Part shown: piece after piece, positions 17,697 to 27,193 of the stretch | Numbering within the stretch: position 1 is the first letter of the stretch | Layout of the letters: the number at the start of each line of letters is the position of its first letter | Origin: JADZAA01 sp039810485 | GTDB lineage: Bacteria; Bacteroidota; Ignavibacteria; Kapaibacteriales; UBA961 | Reading direction: 5' to 3' | Assembly: GCA_039810485.1 (NCBI GenBank) | Contig: JBDHXA010000023.1 | Span: 1-37,680 of the forward strand | Length of the DNA stretch: 37,680 nt | The notes under the pieces: model-generated | The model's database searches: none | The model's input: the letters and a program-made list of their open reading frames with translations, nothing else | Told to the model about the DNA's origin: nothing | Program-made: the position numbers and the translations under genes

Positions 17697-20066
17697 ATGA
17701 AGCTTTTATTCTACTTTATTTTCATTGCACTTGCTTGCTTTCTCCATGCTTCCTCACAGCATCCGTTCTTTGATCTTGTCGACCGAACTGCCGTCGTTAC
17801 TCAATTTAACGGCTCGTTACTTTACGGGAATTCTCTCTATATATATGGCGATAATGGTGTTATTATACGAAGCGACGATGCCGCAGCCACTTGGAGCCGC
17901 ATTGATATTGACGACACGCTCAATGTTGTGGGAATGGCTGCAAAAAGCGGCAACATTATCGCTTTAAGCTCACATAATTGCGCTTTTATTTCGTCCGACA
18001 AAGGAAATCACTGGCAAAAAATACAACTGTCCGACAATACCTATTTTAGCCAGCTAATTGCTCAAAATGATACGCTCTATGCTCTCGGCAATCATAAAAT
18101 CCTGATGCTTTCCGATAATCTTGCCATTTTTCGCGAAGTTGAGCTCCCTTTCACTTCAAATGCTCTCGCTTTTTCGACGCTTGAAAACAACATCATTGCC
18201 ACGCAAAATCAAGACGGCAAAATCTTTCTCTACGACGGCAAAACTACAGTTTGGGATTCCGTGAACATCGCCGATTTTATTCCAAATTATTCAGACACCA
18301 AACTTCTTGCCCCACTTATGTCCGACGGGATATCTGCGCTTTACTTAGTTTATAACACTAATTTGTATGCCTATAACACTGTTAAACAGAGGGGGAAATT
18401 TCTTGCCGCATTTCGAAAACAGGGCGTTTCTACATTTTTTAATAGAAATATCTATAATATTTTTCCCGAGACAGCTGTTGATAAAAATACTGAAATATTC
18501 GTACATAAATATTCTCTCGACAACGGCTCTTTAGCTGACATTAAAGCTTCAGGTTCGGATTGTTACCTTTCGGATATTTTTGTAAAAAATCTGAATTTTC
18601 TGACGAAGGATATTGTGCTTGCAGTCGGTTGGTTTCATCTGATTTATATGTCGACTAACGGCGGTGCACAATGGACTACCATCTCATTGTATTCCGGAAT
18701 AAACGGCGTTTTTGCTTTCAACGACCGTCAAATACGATGTATAAATGAGTTTGGAAAAATTTCCAGAACTGACGATTACGGCGCTACCTGGCCGCCTCAG
18801 AAAACATATAGGCAAGATTATAAAAATTCAGGTTTTAGCTTATCTGCAAATAAGACATATATCTTTAAAGACACGTCGCAAGGATTCATCTATCGTCCGC
18901 CATATCATATCGCCGACACAAATACGATAATAACTCATGATTGCGGCGAAACCTCGAAATTTATTTATTTTGACAAGCCATCAGGAAATAGCACAAATTG
19001 GTCTAGTTATGCAACGAGTTATGAGAACGATTATATTTTTGTTTCTCAAGGATATCTTCCCGTATTTGGTTACTGGACTGTGATTCACCGGTTGAACGAT
19101 ACGCTGGGCATTGTGCATAAAACTTCCTACAAAGACATTTCCATGTTTTACATAACCAACTTTAATAAAACTCTTTATGCGCTTGCCATAGATAGAAAAG
19201 AAAACGACTCGACGTGCTGGGTGTATTCCTCTACCGATGGCGGAGCTGAATGGAATAAAATCTTCTCTTTTGTTCTGCCAAATACTGCCTCTATCTTTTC
19301 TTTTGAAAGTCCAAATGTGAGCAGAGTAGGACGATTACTTATCGCTTCTTGGATGTATACGATGAAATATCCTGACGGTTCTTCTGAATACCTCCAATCT
19401 TATTTCCGCATTGATTTGGAAGCAAAAACCGCCTCTGAAATACTCAAAGCAAAAGTCAGCATTGCACTGCCTGTATGCAATGTTGGCAATCGCTTCTTTG
19501 CAACTATGTATTCATATGTATCAGGTCAGGGTCTTAATGTCAAACGTGAAATGCTCTATACTGACGATATTGCAGCAAATCCGGTAGTGTGAAATAAAGC
19601 CGACAACGAAGGTTATTATGTTCCTTACTTCTGGGGATCAACATCACATACTTATAACGGCGATTCACTTCTGCTATTTTCAGCAACAAGCGCTCCTGCC
19701 TACAACCGTATGCCGGCATATACTTTATGCTTAGCCAGAGCAAAAAAACCGACTAGCGTTGAGGAGGATGCGCTGGCGCTCAACGTACAACCGCTCTATA
19801 TTTCAGCACCTGCTCCAATGCCTGCACGAGAGTTTGCGCGTATGAAAATGTACTGGGCGCAAAATTTGAATATTGAACAGGCGGAATTTACTGCTTATGA
19901 TATTCTTGGCGTACCAGTTTCTGTGAAAAACGATTTTTCATTGCAAAATATCAATGCGTTTTCCAGCGAACTGATTTGGAATGCCAAAAATCTTCCAGAA
20001 GGAGTTTATATGATTCGATGCCGACTTGGCAGCTCGCATACAAGCAAAGCGGTTGTTGTCCAATAA
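17697..20066 (+). pseudogene. T9SS-exported Asp-box beta-propeller protein, interrupted by an in-frame TGA
   Basis: The first part encodes 631 residues with a signal peptide (LLFYFIFIALACFLHASS) and several Asp-box (S-x-D-x-G-x-x-W) repeats: SSDKGNHW, STNGGAQW, RTDDYGATW and SSTDGGAEW, as in sialidase and Ycf48-like propellers. It stops at TGA (19590-19592). The same frame then stays open to 20066 and encodes the missing end. That end includes a typical type IX secretion sorting domain (AEFTAYDILGVPV, then NLPEGVYMIRCRLG and SKAVVVQ). A single base change, for example TGG to TGA, explains the break. As it stands the protein would lack its export domain, so it is probably non-functional, unless the TGA is a sequence error. 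Confidence 0.8.
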
Positions 20067-20093
20067 CAATTGTCTCACATAGCAATAATACAC

Positions 20094-20125
20094 AAAAAAG
20101 AGCCGACATATGCCGGCTCTTTTTT
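20094..20125. terminator. Bidirectional terminator
   Basis: AAAAAAGAGCCG (20094-20105) pairs with CGGCTCTTTTTT (20114-20125) across an 8-nt loop. T-runs on both strands suit both the plus-strand cargo gene and the minus-strand Ppx/GppA gene ending at 20179. Confidence 0.88.
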
Positions 20126-20178
20126 GTTGATATGAAATTGTTAATGCGCACCTTAATAAAAAGATATGCGAACTTTCA

Positions 20179-21753
20179 TTATTTCGAATCATCAAGACGC
20201 ATTGAAATTGCAATGCCTAAATGTTCTTCGAGCAAAGCTTTTCTGTGCTGTCCGCCCCATAATTCTACGTCAGGCATTGTTTCAAAATTATGACACAGAA
20301 CAATTTGACAATCTCCATCGTAGATTGAGAGCCGAAGCGAAGTTACATACTGCTGCTGACGGCGGTCCAATCCTTCGGCAATACGTAAAATACCTGCAAG
20401 CGTCGAAATGACGGTCTGTTTGACCTGCGAGAGCGCTGCAAAGTTTTCATGCTTGCGCTTTGGATGGCTTTTGCGATGATAAAGCGCAATATTTGCTATT
20501 ATTTCTGCTTCGTCGTTTGTAAATCCAGGCATAACGCAGTGAGAAATAATGTAGTAGCTGTGCTTATGATGCTGATCGGGTGATATGTGATAGCCGACAT
20601 CATGAAGCAAAGCGGCTGCTTCCAAAAGTTCGCGCTCTTTGTCGCCCAAGCGATGATTAATCTGCAAAGCATCGAAAATCATCAAAGACAGTATTCGTAC
20701 ATGCTCGGCATGAGCCGTATTTACGCGGTACAATTCGCCCAAGCCGCATACTGTTTCATAACGCAAATTGCTTAGATGATGATGCTTGCTAATGTCGTTT
20801 TGCTGCTGGAATATGTCGTAAATCGTTCCTTCGCGCAATGCAAACGCCGAAAGTGAAATGCTTTCTATATTCAAGCCGAGAATAATTTGCTCGAGTATGA
20901 GTGCCCCCGCCAAAATAATATCGGCGCGGCCGCTGTCAAGCCCCGGAATTTTTGAGCGCGCCTGAGGCGTCGTGGCAGCAATGATTTTGCTTGTCGCCCT
21001 AAGCAATTCACTTCTATCAAACGAAGTTCCATTGATAATGTCAGGAATAAACGGTTCGCGTTTTGCAGCGAGTATCATAGCACCAATTGCGTGTACTGTG
21101 CCGGAAGTTGCAGCCACAATTTCAAATCCTCGAAGCTGCAATTGCTGAAAAGCAGAGGCAAACTCGCCTTTTATATATTCACGGCATTGCTCAATACTCT
21201 CGCGCTCTGCCACTCCTTGCGGAAAAAATCGCTGAGTAAGGCGTACTGCACCAAGTTTGGCACTATGCGAGTGTATGACATCGCCTTTCAATCCTATGAT
21301 TGTTTCGGCGCTACCTCCGCCAATGTCGAAAACAAGAGCTTGCTGCGAGTAAATAGGCAATGCGTGAATTACTCCAAGATAGATTAAGCGCGATTCCTCA
21401 GCACCCGACACAATTTTTACTTCAACTCCTGCCTCGTTTGCAGCCCTTTCTATAAACTCATCTTTGTTATCAGCTTCACGCACAGCACTTGTGGCGATGG
21501 CGCGAATCTTAGCGTTCGCTTTTCCTGCAATGTCAGCAAAACGCTTCAGCGCAGCAATGCCGCGCTCTATTGCATCAGGCTGCAAATAGCTCATATCGCC
21601 CGAGCCCGAGCAGCCGAGCCGCACCATTTCTTTCGAACGGCTATGAACGCGCAACGCTCCTTTTTTTGTTACTGATGCAATAATTAAATGAAAGGAATTA
21701 GTGCCAATATCCATGGCGGCAATAGGCGATGTGTGCAGGTCGGTTTGCGTCAT
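20179..21753 (-). CDS. Ppx/GppA-type exopolyphosphatase with C-terminal HD domain
   Basis: The 524-residue protein has an actin-like ATPase fold. The phosphate-1 motif is AAMDIGTNSFHLIIAS (residues 13-28), and ALVFDIGGGSAETIIG and VAATSGTVHAIGA are also present. A C-terminal HD-type domain (AAALLHDVGYHISPDQHHKHS, then IALYHRKSHPK) gives the length and layout of full-size Ppx/GppA enzymes. These release phosphate from polyphosphate or convert pppGpp to ppGpp; sequence alone does not separate the two. The start ATG overlaps the stop of the small upstream membrane-protein gene (ATGA), so they are translated together. Confidence 0.88.
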   Translation of the reverse strand: MTQTDLHTSPIAAMDIGTNSFHLIIASVTKKGALRVHSRSKEMVRLGCSGSGDMSYLQPDAIERGIAALKRFADIAGKANAKIRAIATSAVREADNKDEFIERAANEAGVEVKIVSGAEESRLIYLGVIHALPIYSQQALVFDIGGGSAETIIGLKGDVIHSHSAKLGAVRLTQRFFPQGVAERESIEQCREYIKGEFASAFQQLQLRGFEIVAATSGTVHAIGAMILAAKREPFIPDIINGTSFDRSELLRATSKIIAATTPQARSKIPGLDSGRADIILAGALILEQIILGLNIESISLSAFALREGTIYDIFQQQNDISKHHHLSNLRYETVCGLGELYRVNTAHAEHVRILSLMIFDALQINHRLGDKERELLEAAALLHDVGYHISPDQHHKHSYYIISHCVMPGFTNDEAEIIANIALYHRKSHPKRKHENFAALSQVKQTVISTLAGILRIAEGLDRRQQQYVTSLRLSIYDGDCQIVLCHNFETMPDVELWGGQHRKALLEEHLGIAISMRLDDSK

Positions 21754-21959
21754 TTATGAGGATTTTTAGGTTGCGCTTCGCCTTTGAGAACTACTATGTC
21801 GTCTTTGCTGTAAAGGACGTCTGCCGGAGGCGGAGTGCGCTCTTGCCTGCGCGGTTTGACCCCGCCAAAAAACATTCTTCTTACTGCGCCAAGCACATAC
21901 GAAAACGACAGGATCAGCAATACAATAAAAGCTAAAAATATTAAAATAATTTTCGACAC
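21750..21959 (-). CDS. DUF4834-like small membrane protein
   Basis: The 69-residue protein has one N-terminal membrane helix (IILIFLAFIVLLILSFSYVL). A basic turn follows (VRRMFFGGVKPRRQ), then a short polar tail. This resembles DUF4834 proteins of Bacteroidota. It starts with GTG; no in-frame ATG lies upstream. Its TGA stop overlaps the Ppx/GppA start, so the pair forms a small operon. Function is unknown. Confidence 0.6.
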   Translation of the reverse strand: MSKIILIFLAFIVLLILSFSYVLGAVRRMFFGGVKPRRQERTPPPADVLYSKDDIVVLKGEAQPKNPHK

Positions 21960-22124
21960 ATTAATGCTGATGTAAGTTGCTGTAATGCAAATAGCTTATT
22001 TAACATACAAAAAGCAAAACAAAGCATAAAATATTAACAATAATATATTTTATGTGCAACAAATGTTTGTCGCATCATATTATCTAACAGATTATCATTC
22101 ATATTTTATTTACTCTTATAAATT

Positions 22125-22213
22125 GGGCTTGCACTGCAATGACATATTTTTAAATACTGTTGAAATAAGCGTTCTATATTTCAAGTATTTTGCAGTTCTT
22201 ATCGTGCAAGCCC
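22125..22213. other. Long three-part inverted repeat, possible structured RNA or small MITE
   Basis: GGGCTTGCAC (22125-22134) pairs with GTGCAAGCCC (22204-22213). Inside, ACTGCAA (22133-22139) pairs with TTGCAGT (22190-22196). At the tip, TACTgTTGAAATA (22155-22167) pairs with TATTTCAAGTA (22177-22187), with one bulge. The nested stems form an ~89-nt hairpin in the otherwise empty 275-bp gap between the DUF4834 and ferredoxin-reductase genes. It lacks a U-run, so it is not a simple terminator. I see no promoter of its own and no second copy in the window. Confidence 0.55.
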
Positions 22214-22234
22214 GTATCATTATTTTGTCATTAT

Positions 22235-22948
22235 TCAAAATCCTTCTCGGACAATGTTTTCTTTCTGCACTCCAAGCAAACCCAAATGATTTTCGACGGC
22301 ATTCATCATCGGATCAGGGCCGCATAAATAATAATATCTGAGGTTTTCTTCAGAATATTTCTTAATTAGTTCGGCAGAAATATATCCATATTCATAACCT
22401 TCTCTTTTTTCGTCGGATAATATATTGATAAAGTTCTTGCCTAAAAGTTCGTTGAATTTCTCTTCAAGAATAATATCAGCTTTTGTTTTATTGGCAAATA
22501 GCAGTTTATTGCCGCCGATAGCACGGCTTTTTTCCAAGTATTTGAAAATTGCAATAAACGGCGTAATTCCAGCTCCGCCGGCAATAAAAATGCCCTCGCC
22601 CTTGTATCTAATATCGCCATAAATATCACCTAACAGAATCTCATCTCCCGCCACTAACGAAAGCAGTTGATTTGTTACGCCATCATGCGAAGGATATGTC
22701 TTGATATTAAATTCTATAACATCATCATCTTGCAGCGACGTAAAAGTAAACGAGCGCCACTCTTTCTCCCAATCGGACTTATTAATGGCAAAGTCAACTG
22801 CTTGTCCGGGTTTGTATGAAATTTCGCGCGGCTTTTCTGCGGCTATTTTCAAAACATCATGAGTAAGATGTTCAATTGACAGTATCTTTACTATTTGCGC
22901 CATTTCTGACAGTTCCTTAATAATTATAATGTTTTTATCGTATTCCAT
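22235..22948 (-). CDS. Ferredoxin-NADP reductase-family flavoprotein
   Basis: The 237-residue protein has an FAD-binding barrel with the flavin motif RSFTFTS and the preceding YKPGQAVDF strand. An NAD(P)-binding domain follows with GIFIAGGAGITPFIAIFKYL and closing YYLCGPDPMMNAVENHL. There is no [2Fe-2S] ferredoxin domain, so it would need an outside electron partner. The ATG at 22948 overlaps the DinB gene by 14 bp. An internal ATG at 22903 (AQIVKILSIEHL) starts right at the domain and is a plausible alternative. Substrate unknown. Confidence 0.85.
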   Translation of the reverse strand: MEYDKNIIIIKELSEMAQIVKILSIEHLTHDVLKIAAEKPREISYKPGQAVDFAINKSDWEKEWRSFTFTSLQDDDVIEFNIKTYPSHDGVTNQLLSLVAGDEILLGDIYGDIRYKGEGIFIAGGAGITPFIAIFKYLEKSRAIGGNKLLFANKTKADIILEEKFNELLGKNFINILSDEKREGYEYGYISAELIKKYSEENLRYYYLCGPDPMMNAVENHLGLLGVQKENIVREGF

Positions 22949-23432
22949 CGGCTGTCGGTCCGTAAAGCCCCGGTACTTTATTGCCTGTCATGCGAAGATA
23001 TACCACAAGTTCTCCGCGATGATGATACAAATGATTAAATACCACGCCGCGTATAATGGCAATTTTGGGCGTCGGCGGAATTGCTTCGTGTCCATGAATT
23101 ATCATTTTCCAAAGATTCGCGGCGGTTGATTCGTCAAAGTTTTCCAACACCTTTTTCGACTTTTCCACGTTTTCTTCAAACTTCGAGATAATATTGCTGA
23201 TATCTGAAATATCGCCTTGATTATACTCAAAATTATCAAGAGCAAATTCATCTTGATTGATTACCGGATCAAGCCAAGCATATAGTTTTACAATATGCGA
23301 CGCTAATTGAGCGGTGTTCCAATTTATTTCTGTCGGCTTCCAGTCCAAAGCACTGTTTGGTATGGCATGAAGCAGTTTTCTGGTATTTTCTACCTCATGC
23401 AGAAACTCATTTATCAAACCTTGTTTTAACAT
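22935..23432 (-). CDS. DinB-family protein
   Basis: The 165-residue protein is a four-helix DinB/DUF664-type fold. The metal-binding histidines are in LASHIVKLYAW (helix 2) and FNHLYHHRGELVVYL (helix 4). Family members are often thiol-dependent metalloenzymes (bacillithiol or mycothiol transferases) or have no known role. The C-terminus MTGNKVPGLYGPTADGI is characteristic of the family. It overlaps the next gene by 14 bp and follows the small AhpD-like gene, so the three are probably one transcript. Confidence 0.85.
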   Translation of the reverse strand: MLKQGLINEFLHEVENTRKLLHAIPNSALDWKPTEINWNTAQLASHIVKLYAWLDPVINQDEFALDNFEYNQGDISDISNIISKFEENVEKSKKVLENFDESTAANLWKMIIHGHEAIPPTPKIAIIRGVVFNHLYHHRGELVVYLRMTGNKVPGLYGPTADGIR

Positions 23433-23463
23433 TGTGCTTAATTAATTATTTGTGAATAAACAG

Positions 23464-23808
23464 CTATTTGCCAAGCTCTTCTTCCATTGCTTCCATTGCA
23501 ATAGCACCATGAGCATAAGTGGCGCCCGCGCGCATTTCTGCTGCCACCCATATTGCCTCCATAATTTCTTCTTTTGTGGCACCTTTCCGCATCGCCTGCG
23601 GAACATGCGCCTTTATGCAATAGGGACATTGCGTTACATGCGCTACTGCAACTGCAATGAGCTGCTTTGTTTTTTCGTCGAGGATGCCTTCTTTGAAGAC
23701 AGTTCTGCTGAATGCTCGCCACGCTTCAATTTGCTTCGGCGCTAGATCGGCTTTTTTCTTCGCCATATCGCCTGTGGCTGCCGGATACATATCTTTATGA
23801 TTATTCAT
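23464..23808 (-). CDS. Carboxymuconolactone decarboxylase / AhpD-like protein
   Basis: The 114-residue protein is one AhpD-like helical domain with a CxxC plus histidine active site (C61-P-Y-C64-IKAH68). The C-terminal helix is MRAGATYAHGAIAMEAME. AhpD-like proteins use the cysteine pair as a thiol peroxidase reductase; other members of the family are unstudied. It has an ATG start. It is the first of a three-gene run with DinB and the ferredoxin reductase-like gene, which together look redox-related. Confidence 0.85.
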   Translation of the reverse strand: MNNHKDMYPAATGDMAKKKADLAPKQIEAWRAFSRTVFKEGILDEKTKQLIAVAVAHVTQCPYCIKAHVPQAMRKGATKEEIMEAIWVAAEMRAGATYAHGAIAMEAMEEELGK

Positions 23809-23839
23809 GACTTTGTAACATACTTAAAAATGTTAATAA

Positions 23840-26617
23840 TTAGTTGTTCTTCAAATAGTTTCGCAAAACGTACTGTAGAATCCCATTATTCTTGTAATAT
23901 TCGATTTCAATTGCAGAATCTAGGCGCGCCTGCACTTTGAATGACGTTTCTTTTCCCGATGGGTGAATCGCCTTTGCTTCAAGCATTTTATGAGGCGTCA
24001 AATTGTCGGCAATACCGGAAATTGTAAAGATTTCTGAACCGTCCAACCCTAGTGAAGCTGCATTTTCTCCATTGACAAATACCAAAGGAGCAATGCCCAT
24101 TCCAACTAAATTACTGCGATGAATGCGCTCGTAACTTTCAGCTATAACTGCTTTTACGCCTAATAAGAACGTTCCTTTTGCAGCCCAGTCGCGCGACGAG
24201 CCAGAGCCATATTCTTTGCCTGCAAGTATTAACAGCGGCGTATCATCTTTTTGATATGCCATTGCAGTATCAAAAACTGTTTTTACTTCATTTGTAGGAA
24301 AATAGCGGCTGTAACCGCCTTCTCTATCGGCAATTTTGTTCTTAATACGGACATTTGCAAATGTTCCACGCATCATAACTTCGTGATTTCCTCTGCGTGA
24401 GCCGTAGGAGTTAAAATCAGCTTTTTGCACGCCTTTTGTCTTTAGATATTGTCCGGCGGGGCTTTCTTCTTTAAACGAGCCGGCGGGAGAAATATGATCG
24501 GTTGTTACCGAATCGCCTAAATACAACAATGCGCGGGCATTTGTGATGTCCGTAACCGGATCGGGCTGCGCTTGCAAATTCTCAAAGAAAGGAGCTTCTT
24601 TTACATACGTAGAATCAGCGCTCCAAGTAAAATTTTGATCTAAAGCAACTTCTAAATTTTTCCAATCATCTGAACCTTCAAAAATAACGTCATACACTTC
24701 TTTGAAATCTTCCTGTTTCACACATTCGTTGATGGTTTGCTGAATTTCGTCTCTGCTCGGCCAAATTTCTTTCAAGTACACCGGATTTCCGTTGGGATCG
24801 TAAGCCAGCGGATCGTGAATTAAATCTATGTCAATTCGCCCAACTAATGAGTATGCAACAACCATCATCGGCGACATTAGGAAGTTCATCTTTGTCTGCG
24901 GATGCACACGGGCTTCAAAATTTCGATTGCCAGAGAGAACGGAAGCTACAACCAATTCTCCTTTATCTACTGCTTCTGCAATATGATTCGGTAGCGGGCC
25001 GGAATTGCCGATGCACGATGTGCAGCCATAGCCAACCGTATGGAAACGCAAAGCATTCAAATCTTCGTTTAGCCCTGAACGCTCTAAATATTGCGTTACA
25101 ACTTTCGATCCCGGAGCAAGCGATGTTTTCACCCAAGATTTGGTGCGAAGTCCTCTTGCTACCGCCTTGCGAGCCAAAAGTCCTGCTCCAATCATTACTG
25201 CCGGATTGGAAGTGTTTGTACAGCTTGTAATTGCAGCGATTGCAATGCTGCCGTCGCAAAGAACAAACTCCTGATTGCGATGCTTGATGCGCACTGTATG
25301 AAGAGAATCTTTTATTACTTCTGACGGTATGGTATTGCCTTCCTTCGGCACCTTTCCAAATGTAAACTCTGTGCCGGAGCCGCCATCGGTCAGCCATGCA
25401 GATTCTTTGCGCGCATCCAGCTGCTCGTAGCTTCGCTGGTATTCTTTCTGAAGCAAATCGGCAAATTTGCTTTTCAAATCTTTTACAAATATTTTATCCT
25501 GCGGGCGTTTTGGTCCGGAGACAGTCGGCTCTAACGTTGAAAGGTCAAATTCTACAACTGATGAATATGCAATATCTTCGTTTCCAGTTCTCCACAATAA
25601 ATTTTCTTTACAATAGGTTTCTACGATGCGAATTTGCTCTTCTGACCTATTTGTAGAGCGCATATATTCCAGCGTGCGCTCATCAATGGGGAAGTATGTT
25701 ATTGTGCATCCAAATTCGGGCGACATATTGCCGATGGTTGCTCTGTCGGTTACCGAAAGATGATCTAATCCATCGCCGAAAACTTCTACGAATTTTCCTA
25801 CAACTCCTTTATCTCTTAGAAGTTTTGTGACGGAAAGCACCATATCTGTCGCAGTGCATTCATTTGGAATATTTCCTGTTAATTTCAAGCCGACCACCTC
25901 TGGGCACGTAAAGAAAATTGGCTGCCCAAGCATTGCTGCCTCCGCTTCAATGCCTCCAACGCCCCAAGCAATTACGCCTATTCCATTCACCATAGGCGTA
26001 TGCGAGTCGGTGCCAACCAAAGTATCGGGAAAAAGCCATCCGTTGCGCTCGGTAATGCCTTTTGCAAGGTATTCCAGATTAACCTGATGACAAATTCCCA
26101 TGCCGGGCGGAACAACTGTGAAGTTTTTCAAACCTTTTTGCGCCCATTTCAAGAGTTCGTACCGCTCTTTATTGCGGTCATATTCAAGCTCTACATTCTT
26201 GTCGTATGCGTAATCTGTTCCATAGTAATCAACTTGCACAGAATGGTCAATTACTAAATCAACAGGAATTGCAGGGTTAATTTTTTGGCCGTCCTTGCCA
26301 TGCCGAACAAATTCGGCGCGCAGTGAAGCCATATCTACAACAGCCGGCACCCCTGTAAAATCCTGCATGAGAATACGCGCCGGCATAAATGGTATGTCTT
26401 TATCTGGCGGCATGGGCGACCAATCAAGCAATGTGGCAATATGCTCGTCTGTAATGCTGAATCCGTCATAATTACGAAGCGCATTCTCCAGAAGAATACG
26501 AATGCTGAACGGCAAATGAGCTGCCTTGCCATTGCTTAAGGTTTTTAAAGAACTATATTGATACGTTTTATTTCCAATACGCATAGTTTGCGTTGATTGT
26601 GCTTTGGAGTAACTCAT
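23840..26617 (-). CDS. acnA: Aconitate hydratase A
   Basis: The 925-residue length is usual for AcnA/IRP1-type aconitases. The [4Fe-4S] ligands are C466 (AITSCTNTSNP), C532 and C535 (GYGCTSCIGNSGPLP). Other family blocks are LVGTDSHTPMVNGIGVIAWG, GDSVTTDHISPAGS, YGSRRGNHEVMMRGTFAN and the swivel-domain AGKEYGSGSSRDWAAKG. It isomerises citrate to isocitrate in the TCA cycle (or the reverse in a reductive cycle). It is flanked by two AhpD-like genes, unusual for acnA and possibly tied to oxidant protection of its cluster, though that is only context. Confidence 0.97.
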   Translation of the reverse strand: MSYSKAQSTQTMRIGNKTYQYSSLKTLSNGKAAHLPFSIRILLENALRNYDGFSITDEHIATLLDWSPMPPDKDIPFMPARILMQDFTGVPAVVDMASLRAEFVRHGKDGQKINPAIPVDLVIDHSVQVDYYGTDYAYDKNVELEYDRNKERYELLKWAQKGLKNFTVVPPGMGICHQVNLEYLAKGITERNGWLFPDTLVGTDSHTPMVNGIGVIAWGVGGIEAEAAMLGQPIFFTCPEVVGLKLTGNIPNECTATDMVLSVTKLLRDKGVVGKFVEVFGDGLDHLSVTDRATIGNMSPEFGCTITYFPIDERTLEYMRSTNRSEEQIRIVETYCKENLLWRTGNEDIAYSSVVEFDLSTLEPTVSGPKRPQDKIFVKDLKSKFADLLQKEYQRSYEQLDARKESAWLTDGGSGTEFTFGKVPKEGNTIPSEVIKDSLHTVRIKHRNQEFVLCDGSIAIAAITSCTNTSNPAVMIGAGLLARKAVARGLRTKSWVKTSLAPGSKVVTQYLERSGLNEDLNALRFHTVGYGCTSCIGNSGPLPNHIAEAVDKGELVVASVLSGNRNFEARVHPQTKMNFLMSPMMVVAYSLVGRIDIDLIHDPLAYDPNGNPVYLKEIWPSRDEIQQTINECVKQEDFKEVYDVIFEGSDDWKNLEVALDQNFTWSADSTYVKEAPFFENLQAQPDPVTDITNARALLYLGDSVTTDHISPAGSFKEESPAGQYLKTKGVQKADFNSYGSRRGNHEVMMRGTFANVRIKNKIADREGGYSRYFPTNEVKTVFDTAMAYQKDDTPLLILAGKEYGSGSSRDWAAKGTFLLGVKAVIAESYERIHRSNLVGMGIAPLVFVNGENAASLGLDGSEIFTISGIADNLTPHKMLEAKAIHPSGKETSFKVQARLDSAIEIEYYKNNGILQYVLRNYLKNN

Positions 26618-26675
26618 GCTTTATGTGAATATATTATCAGAAAAAGTTAAATAGCAATGTAAAAACAAACAGAAT

Positions 26676-27122
26676 TTATTGACCTGAAGTATATGTTTGC
26701 TGTGTGGAAACGTTTATTCTGTTCCAAAAATTTATTTGACCAATAACAATAATAATATGCGCTATCTGCGCATCTGTGTAATGCTTCTTCATATTGTCGA
26801 ATGTTATGTCTTTTACGCCATGAGCCGAAAGATTAGTAACCTCTTCTGTAAAAGCAAGAGCCGCTTTTTCTGCTTCGGTGAAGTGATGACTTTCCTCCCA
26901 TGCCGACAAAGCAAAAATTCTTTGAGCGGTTTCGCCCGCCTTTGTCGCTTCCTCCGTGTGCAATTCAAGACAATAAGCGCATTTATTGATTTGCGATGCC
27001 CGTATTTTTAGTAGTTCGCGCAATTGCAAACTTACATCAGCGGACGCAATAAATTTTTCCATTTCTATTAAAATTTCGTATGCCCTCGGCACATGGCTAT
27101 GTACATTTAAGCGTGATTTCAT
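26676..27122 (-). CDS. AhpD-like (carboxymuconolactone decarboxylase-family) protein
   Basis: From the ATG at 27122 this is a 148-residue AhpD-like protein. Its CxxC/H motif is KCAYCLELH (C48, C51, H55) and a second block reads IGQINFWNRINVS, typical of the YP_926789-like alkylhydroperoxidase subgroup. The frame continues nine residues upstream, but those residues are not domain-like, so the ATG is preferred. It is 58 bp upstream of acnA on the same strand. The exact substrate is unknown. Confidence 0.85.
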   Translation of the reverse strand: MKSRLNVHSHVPRAYEILIEMEKFIASADVSLQLRELLKIRASQINKCAYCLELHTEEATKAGETAQRIFALSAWEESHHFTEAEKAALAFTEEVTNLSAHGVKDITFDNMKKHYTDAQIAHIIIVIGQINFWNRINVSTQQTYTSGQ

Positions 27123-27193
27123 TATAAAACCTTCTATAAAAATTAACAAATATTGTATTAAATAAGAAAAACATCATGATTATGACAAGATAA

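Noticed and set aside
24847..25397. Long open frames in other frames over the aconitase gene (24847-25230 plus, 24963-25397 minus)
   Set aside because: They overlap a certain gene, have no recognisable domain, and look like shadows of its codons. The same holds for 12741-13223 over korA.
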